Shown here in pieces: positions 21,866 to 25,624 of a DNA stretch of 25,624 nt. The notes beneath the pieces were generated by a model. The model was not told the DNA's origin, ran no database searches, and saw nothing but the letters and a program-made list of their open reading frames with translations. The translations under genes were made by a program, and so were the position numbers. This stretch comes from a virus, in the IMG/VR virus record IMGVR_UViG_3300011010_000165, positions 1-25,624 of that record; one strand, given 5' to 3'. Within the stretch, counting starts at the first letter, position 1, and each line of letters starts with the position of its first letter.

Positions 21866-22444
21866 TTAGTTAGGAGCAGTTGGGATGATGCTGCCAGTGT
21901 TAGTGGCGTTTTGGTGGATACCAATACGACCACGGCTCACAAGATCAAAGGTCACTTCAACTAAGTTATCAGCAGGATAGCTTTCGCTGTAGCTCATAAC
22001 ACGACCAACATAAGCTACGCGGTCGTAGAAGTAAGTGGTGCCACTAACGCCAAGTTGCTTGTTGATTTCAACGTACACTTCCGCGTCTTTGTCATAGCGA
22101 TTAGCAGCAATCACTTGGAATGCTTCATCAAAACTATTTGGAACAAATACCGTGCCATCAACATCCTTCTGGAAGTAGGAAGTGATAGAAGCTGTTGCTG
22201 CACTGGTAACAATTACGCTATCAGAGAAGCCACCGCCACCAAGTAAGTTAAACTCAGTGTTGGTATCATTGAAAGTAACAGAAGCTGTAGTAGCTGCTTG
22301 CAGCGTGAAAAGAGTAGGAGCGCCAGATACAGTGAAAGTAGCGCCACTTTGAGTGATAACTGGACGACCGCTTGCGGTGATAATAGAACCAATACGTACA
22401 ATTACGTCTTGGCTCTTAACCAGTTCTGTGGGATGGTAGAGCAT
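21866..22444 (-). CDS. Tail tube-like protein (likely major tail protein)
   Basis: 192 residues. LYHPTELVKSQDVIVRIGSI, then an inserted-looking ATFTVSGAPTLFTLQAATT (36-54), VTFNDTNTEFNLLGGGGFSD (57-76), SVIVTSAATASITSYFQKDV (76-95), SFDEAFQVIAANRYDKDAEV (104-123) and DRVAYVGRVMSYSESYPADN (141-160). It closes with LVEVTFDLVSRGRIGI. The strands ASITSYFQ, a helix around FDEAF, then the paired long strands ending F-D-x-V-x-x-G-x-I are typical of tail tube subunits. The end resembles the closing strands of the two proteins at 8592-9098 and 7723-8589. GAGG precedes the ATG by about seven bases. An intrinsic terminator follows, as is usual after strongly expressed structural genes. Tail tube is therefore my leading call, with a capsid or neck component the alternative. 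Confidence 0.6.
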   Translation of the reverse strand: MLYHPTELVKSQDVIVRIGSIITASGRPVITQSGATFTVSGAPTLFTLQAATTASVTFNDTNTEFNLLGGGGFSDSVIVTSAATASITSYFQKDVDGTVFVPNSFDEAFQVIAANRYDKDAEVYVEINKQLGVSGTTYFYDRVAYVGRVMSYSESYPADNLVEVTFDLVSRGRIGIHQNATNTGSIIPTAPN

Positions 22445-22484
22445 GAGAATGCCTCAACAATGGGAAAGAGAAAGTGGTTAAGCG

Positions 22485-22874
22485 TCAGACGTTCTGTACG
22501 CTTCCTTTACCAACCAGTCTAAAGATTCCTCTGATTGGTGTGCCTAAAAACTGCCAATAATGTTCAGCAATTTGTTCATTAGGCAATAGCTCAAATCGTC
22601 CTTCCCTTCCATTGATTATGGCAGAAGCTGAACTTCCAGGAGTAATACCAGAAAGAGCCAGAGGCCCAGTCAAACGTCCCTCCATGTACACAGCAGTATT
22701 ATCAGCACCAAGCAAATAATCATACTGTGGATTACGTTTTTGCTGTAACGTGGCGTAATAAGTAACACCAGTAGCAGTTGAAACGTAATTACCAGTGCTT
22801 GAATCAACGACATAACCAGAAGCTACGGACCACACAAGAGTGGCATTAGCTAATGGCAATAGTACGTTGGTCAT
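22485..22874 (-). CDS. Neck / head-closure-like protein
   Basis: 129 residues, beta-rich: NVLLPLANATLVWSVASGYV, then VTYYATLQQKRNPQYDYLLG, NTAVYMEGRLTGPLALSGIT, and a final FLGTPIRGIFRLVGKGSVQN. Q-Y-D-Y-x-x-G-x-D-x-x-x-x-Y-M-E-G-R and a closing T-P-I-R-G-I-F-R-L-V-G-K-G look like a small beta-barrel. Its ATG overlaps the stop of the DUF4054-like connector gene (ATGA). In siphophages the gene after that connector is often the head-closure or stopper protein, a beta-barrel that seals the portal ring. That role is inferred from order and predicted fold only. I recognise no named family. Confidence 0.5.
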   Translation of the reverse strand: MTNVLLPLANATLVWSVASGYVVDSSTGNYVSTATGVTYYATLQQKRNPQYDYLLGADNTAVYMEGRLTGPLALSGITPGSSASAIINGREGRFELLPNEQIAEHYWQFLGTPIRGIFRLVGKGSVQNV

Positions 22875-23185
22875 GCAACAAAACCAATTGAAAGAGAGCC
22901 AGCGACGGTTCCAAGCATTCGTTTAAACTCTTGGCCATATTGCGTGGCCTCCAGTCCTTTACCGTAAACCTTGCCTTCTGTGGCGCCAATTTGAACGCCC
23001 ATTTGTGCAAGTTGAATGGCAACGATATGTGCTGTTAAATGTTTTACTGCTCTGTCTACTTGACTGCCGAATACATCTGCTGATGCATCTGCAGTAGCTT
23101 CGAGCAATGCCCCATTTACGATCCCCGATGGATGAGGAGTAAATTCAGGGAAACGATCTAAGAATGCTGCATACGTAACAGCCAT
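22871..23185 (-). CDS. DUF4054-like head-tail connector
   Basis: 104 residues: AVTYAAFLDRFPEFTPHPSG, then VNGALLEATADASADVFGSQ and VDRAVKHLTAHIVAIQLAQM. The opening F-L-D-R-F-P-E-F, then a helix, then (A/V)-F-G-x-x-x-(D/x)-x-A-x-x-x-L-x-A-H-x-x-A is the family signature of DUF4054 (PF13262), small all-helical connector proteins that join the portal to the neck in HK97-like virions. The second half (GVQIGATEGKVYGKGLEATQ, then YGQEFKRMLGTVAGSLSIGF) has the typical Y-G-x-x-(F/Y)-x-x-M/L of the C-terminal helix. The gene lies two bases after the unrecognised 128-residue gene and overlaps the next gene by ATGA. The family match is good by recall. Confidence 0.75.
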   Translation of the reverse strand: MAVTYAAFLDRFPEFTPHPSGIVNGALLEATADASADVFGSQVDRAVKHLTAHIVAIQLAQMGVQIGATEGKVYGKGLEATQYGQEFKRMLGTVAGSLSIGFVA

Positions 23186-23187
23186 GG

Positions 23188-23574
23188 CTATGCCTTGCCT
23201 GCTTTGATGGATTCCTGACGTTTAGCAATGCCATTACGTACTCTCACTCGCCCTTCAATCTTTTTCCATGCCGCGAGTTGATCGAGGTCATGGATTATTT
23301 CGATGACTCGTGAGGCTTCAATAATAGGAAGATTAGAAAGGGTTTCTACATCCTGCGGAATTGCTTCCACAGTCACTCGTTCCCTTACTTCTTCAATGGC
23401 CCCAATAGTAATCAATTTTTTTACGATTGCATTTTCTTGGGCAATTCTCCATTGTGATTCTGGTACATCCTGATTTAAGCCAGGAGTAAGTTGAATCATG
23501 CCACCATCGGTGATGATACCAAACCCACCTTCGCGGGGTGGATTTTCAAGCTCAGGGCGATAAGCAATCAACAT
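23188..23574 (-). CDS. Unrecognised protein between capsid and connector genes (128 residues)
   Basis: 128 residues: LIAYRPELENPPREGGFGII, then GGMIQLTPGLNQDVPESQWR, KLITIGAIEEVRERVTVEAI, EASRVIEIIHDLDQLAAWKK and RVRVRNGIAKRQESIKAGKA. It has a beta-like first half (G-M-I-x-L-x-P-G-L-N-x-D-V) and a basic C-terminal helix ending in K-A-G-K-A. The ATG has no clear Shine-Dalgarno. It sits in the stretch between the major capsid gene and the DUF4054-like connector, where HK97-like phages often encode a head completion or head fibre protein. A role in virion head assembly is the only supportable guess. I recognise no named family. Confidence 0.6.
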   Translation of the reverse strand: MLIAYRPELENPPREGGFGIITDGGMIQLTPGLNQDVPESQWRIAQENAIVKKLITIGAIEEVRERVTVEAIPQDVETLSNLPIIEASRVIEIIHDLDQLAAWKKIEGRVRVRNGIAKRQESIKAGKA

Positions 23575-23627
23575 GTTAAAAGGTTCAGAAGAACTGATGA
23601 TAGCTTAACGCCCATTGCTAGGTTAGG

Positions 23628-23645
23628 CTCAAGCCGAAGCTTGAA
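23628..23645 (-). other. cUUCGg tetraloop hairpin across the capsid gene stop codon
   Basis: On the minus strand TTCAAGC, loop TTCG, GCTTGAG form a seven-pair stem (outermost pair G-U) with a C-G-closed UUCG tetraloop, the most stable class of RNA hairpin. It covers the last codons (VQASA) and TGA stop of the major capsid gene. No T-tract follows, so it is unlikely to be a full terminator. It may protect the capsid message 3' end or slow ribosomes or nucleases. Sequence constraint from coding is small at this point. Confidence 0.7.
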
Positions 23646-24543
23646 CGTAAATTACGCTCTTAGGGAAGTACAGTGCTACACCACCCACGCGAGCGTGAGC
23701 AGGAACAATGAACTCAAGACCGCGCTGTTGAGGAGGGAACAATTCGAGAGGCTGAGGAATATGCAGTTGCACTTTCTCAGGATCGCGCTTGTAAACCACC
23801 ATACGATTAGTATTCAATTCGCTATTACCTTCATCCAGTTGATTGATCGGCTCAATATTACGGATGTAAGGATTAGTACGAAGGAAATACTCAAGCACAG
23901 TAACGTCCGAAGAATCGGAATTACGAGTGGTGCTTACTACGTTGTAGTCTTCGTAAGCCATCAAGATGGTGTCGGGCTGCTCCTTCATCTTGGAAGCATT
24001 GATGATGGCAGAAACGCCATAGTTCAATAGTTCCAGCATGTCTTGAGCAGTGCCACTAGCAGTAGTGCCAGTGAACCACTTGTTGGCTGCAATTACATCA
24101 ACAGTTGCATTGTTAAAGAAACCAGCCAAGCCAACAGAAGATTCGCCAAACATGGCAACAGCTTCCACTTTCTCTTCATAAGCACGACGCACTGCTTGGG
24201 CGCGACGTTGCTCAAGAGCAATATTAGCCATTTGAGCAGCACGTAATTCTTGTACGGTATAACCGAAGCTACCACCGAAAGAACGAATGTTGATGCTCTT
24301 TTCCACTTGGCTAATGTCTGCACGTGGCAAATCATCAGCAGCATCTGCAATCAATTTGAACTCACCAGTGGAGTTCATGATGCGGAAAGTGAAAGTTTGT
24401 GCGCCAGGACCAGCTTCGCTAGTTACAGGCAAGATGGTTGGATATTTGATATCGGCATAAACCGTTTCAAATACTTGAGGGCGGATGAACTCAAGCTGAC
24501 GCTCAAGAAACAGACCCGCGTCGTCTAGACGAAAATCAGACAT
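23629..24543 (-). CDS. Major capsid protein (DUF2184 family, HK97 fold)
   Basis: 304 residues, the usual length for the family. Residues 1-60: SDFRLDDAGLFLERQLEFIR, ILPVTSEAGPGAQTFTFRI. The hallmark block ADDLPRADISQ lies at about 69-79. At about 94-144 come GYTVQELRAAQM, LEQRRAQAVRRAYEEKVEAV and GLAGFFNNATVDV. The latter half has ASKMKEQPDTILMAYEDYNV and a C-terminal FIVPAHARVGGVALYFPKSV, then IYVQASA. DUF2184 proteins (PF09950) are HK97-fold major capsid proteins with this A-D-D-x-P-R-A-D...Y-x-x-x-E-(I/L)-R-A-A...L-E-x-R-R-x-x-A-x-R-A-(Y/H)-E-E-K pattern. The ATG has a perfect AGGAGG eight bases upstream, as expected for the most abundant virion protein. A stable hairpin lies over the stop codon. 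Neighbours (protease/scaffold, cement, connectors) agree. Confidence 0.93.
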   Translation of the reverse strand: MSDFRLDDAGLFLERQLEFIRPQVFETVYADIKYPTILPVTSEAGPGAQTFTFRIMNSTGEFKLIADAADDLPRADISQVEKSINIRSFGGSFGYTVQELRAAQMANIALEQRRAQAVRRAYEEKVEAVAMFGESSVGLAGFFNNATVDVIAANKWFTGTTASGTAQDMLELLNYGVSAIINASKMKEQPDTILMAYEDYNVVSTTRNSDSSDVTVLEYFLRTNPYIRNIEPINQLDEGNSELNTNRMVVYKRDPEKVQLHIPQPLELFPPQQRGLEFIVPAHARVGGVALYFPKSVIYVQASA

Positions 24544-24551
24544 TAGTAGGG

Positions 24552-24557
24552 CCTCCT
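24552..24557 (-). promoter_or_regulatory. Perfect AGGAGG Shine-Dalgarno of the major capsid gene
   Basis: AGGAGG on the minus strand, eight bases before the ATG at 24543 and just after the stop of the cement gene at 24559. This is among the strongest ribosome sites in the window; most other genes here have weak or no such site. Confidence 0.85.
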
Positions 24558-24558
24558 A

Positions 24559-25119
24559 TCAAGAATCAGCGGAAAGAACAAAGCCTGGTCCGTTTAGTTC
24601 CAGAATCGCCAAGCCACTACCAGTGGTAGTAGAAAGGAAACGAGCATTGGAAAGACGGGAAGTCTTACCTGAAGCAAAAGCATGACTGAATTGACCAGCC
24701 TTACCAGTGCCACTTGCTGAGAACAACACACGAACAGGGGATGCAGGGGTGACGGCGCCAGTCACATAAACAGCAACTGCACCTTCGTTAGCAACGTTAA
24801 GCACTTGGTCAATTTTCACGCCAGGACGGCTATCGCCATTCAAAGCGGTTTCATCAACGTAAGTGAGAACATTGACACCAACAACGGTATCGCCACTAGC
24901 TGAAAGGGTCTTAGCAGAATTAGCTACGGTGCCAGCAGAGTTGAACACTTGTACATCACCGAAAGGCAGTACAACTGCAGTTTCGTTGACATAGGTGCCA
25001 ATGGTATTGTCGCGAATATCAGAGAGTTGACCTTCCACGAGTGATGCGTGAACGAGAGCATAGCTCTGTTGCACGCCACCAGCAGAAGCAGTCCCTGACG
25101 TGGTAAAAGTTACAGCCAT
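24559..25119 (-). CDS. Capsid cement / decoration protein
   Basis: 186 residues, mostly small and polar residues in beta strands: AVTFTTSGTASAGGVQQSYA, QLSDIRDNTIGTYVNETA, VLPFGDVQVFNSAGTVA and TVVGVNVLTYVDETALNGDS. Near 104-130 come VLNVANEGAVAVYVTGAVTP and SPVRVLFSASG, with a final FLSTTTGSGLAILELNGPGF. This layout resembles the structural cement protein Gp24 group: an (I/L)-x-D-(I/L)-R-x-x-(D/N) segment, a G-x-x-V-x-x-x-x, a G-E/A-x-x-V-Y/W-V strand and a final G-x-A-x-L-x-x-x-G. Such proteins bind the outside of the assembled shell and stabilise it against DNA pressure. AAGGAG lies nine bases before the ATG. It is encoded between protease/scaffold and major capsid genes, the usual place. 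Recalled family similarity is moderate. Confidence 0.7.
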   Translation of the reverse strand: MAVTFTTSGTASAGGVQQSYALVHASLVEGQLSDIRDNTIGTYVNETAVVLPFGDVQVFNSAGTVANSAKTLSASGDTVVGVNVLTYVDETALNGDSRPGVKIDQVLNVANEGAVAVYVTGAVTPASPVRVLFSASGTGKAGQFSHAFASGKTSRLSNARFLSTTTGSGLAILELNGPGFVLSADS

Positions 25120-25122
25120 GGA

Positions 25123-25624
25123 TCAGCGCTCCTTAGAGACGGAGAGAGGGGATTTCCAAGCATTCTGCAATTTATCCATGTAGGACGAAGGTGCAGACAT
25201 TGGAGAAACAAGAGAAGCAACAGCTTTACGCAGTTCTTCTGTAGCAGCAGAATCACCACGGGAGGTTGATTCAGCTAAGGTGTCGAACATAGCAGTTACA
25301 TAATCATCGGAACGGTCCGATAAATCAGCATCACTACGAACGGCTTTGATGGAAGTTTCCATGATTTCACGAGCAGTTTTGCCAGTAAAATCAAAAGCAG
25401 CATCAAGAGAAGGACGAGCTTTATCGATTAGCGCAATACGCTCTTCAACAAGGCTGTCAACATTCGTTTTTTGCGCTTCGGACAATTCACCTTTAAGGCT
25501 GTCTACTTCTTCAGTAAGTGCATCAGCACGTCCTTCAGCAGCATCAACTTTGCCTTTCATTTCCTTGTACATGGCATCCATTTCTTCCTTCATTTTGGAA
25601 GCTTCTGCCATCATGCCATCGTAC
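25123..25624 (-). CDS. DUF2213-type prohead protease/scaffold, C-terminal part (5' end outside window)
   Basis: 167 residues are visible, with the frame open through the right edge, so the N-terminal protease part is missing and the Met at 25614 is internal. Visible residues are mostly a charged helical coiled coil: KMKEEMDAMYKEMKGKVDAA, then ADALTEEVDSLKGELSEAQK. A compact domain follows, with RIALIDKARPSLDAAFDFTG, KTAREIMETSIKAVRSDADL and a final SYMDKLQNAWKSPLSVSKER. DUF2213 (PF09979) proteins carry an N-terminal protease domain followed by a coiled-coil scaffold region and an (R/K)-x-x-L-x-x-A-x-(A/S)-x-(F/L)-x-(D/F) segment. Position just upstream of the cement and capsid genes fits. The coiled coil would act as an internal scaffold during prohead assembly. 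The family is inferred from the C-terminal part only. Confidence 0.68.
   Translation of the reverse strand, partial: YDGMMAEASKMKEEMDAMYKEMKGKVDAAEGRADALTEEVDSLKGELSEAQKTNVDSLVEERIALIDKARPSLDAAFDFTGKTAREIMETSIKAVRSDADLSDRSDDYVTAMFDTLAESTSRGDSAATEELRKAVASLVSPMSAPSSYMDKLQNAWKSPLSVSKER

Noticed and set aside
22445-22484. Possible promoter or regulatory leader before the tail-tube-like gene
   Set aside because: No hexamer pair or stem-loop is visible; only a modest GAGG ribosome site.
23575-23627. GTTC/GAAC short inverted repeat followed by TTTT before the 128-residue gene
   Set aside because: Only four pairs in the stem, too weak to be a terminator.

Overview
The window is a single block of tailed-phage structural genes, every one on the minus strand. 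Transcription therefore runs from position 25624 down to 1. Genes are packed end to end with 4-base ATGA or TAATG stop/start overlaps and gaps mostly under 60 bases. No integrase, replication, lysis-cassette, tRNA or host metabolic gene is visible, and no stretch over 300 bases lacks a gene. The order (capsid protease/scaffold, capsid cement, major capsid, connectors, tail completion, frameshifted chaperone, very long tape measure, lambda M/L/K/J-like tail tip, fibres) is that of a long-tailed siphovirus-type phage. The fibre motifs and a 48-residue basic protein resemble those of phages infecting unicellular cyanobacteria. That host assignment is inference from recalled motif similarity, and an uncultured environmental phage contig or a prophage is equally possible.

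Head region (25624-22485): the C-terminal part of a DUF2213-type prohead protease/scaffold runs in from the right edge. It is followed by a capsid cement/decoration protein, a DUF2184-family major capsid protein with a perfect AGGAGG ribosome binding site, an unrecognised 128-residue protein, a DUF4054-like connector and a small neck-like protein. A hairpin with a cUUCGg tetraloop straddles the capsid stop codon.

Neck and tail-tube region (22444-20721): a tail-tube-like protein is followed by an intrinsic terminator whose descending arm also carries the Shine-Dalgarno of the next gene (TTG start). Next come a tail-terminator-like protein, an HK97 gp10-like protein and a 79-residue unknown.

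Tail assembly (20734-13840): the tail assembly chaperone carries a textbook A AAA AAA slippery heptamer that fuses a 182-residue G-like product to a T-like extension, giving about 326 residues. It is followed by a tape measure protein of about 1,960 residues with an embedded M23 (LytM) peptidase domain.

Tail tip (13840-7723): M-like, L-like and NlpC/P60 (K-like) proteins and a 1,154-residue J-like hub. After these, unusually, come two further adjacent proteins with tail-tube-like sequence signatures.

Fibres and receptor binding (7699-1): a 1,217-residue repetitive tail fibre, a seven-repeat beta-propeller protein, a small helical protein, a Phage_tail_APC-type chaperone, two small proteins (one a 48-residue basic protein too short to be found easily), a BppU-like fibre protein, a collagen-like/beta fibre protein and the start of a lectin-like fibre that runs off the left edge. 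Together the genes build a capsid and a long flexible tail armed with two peptidoglycan-hydrolase-like domains and an elaborate set of adhesive proteins.
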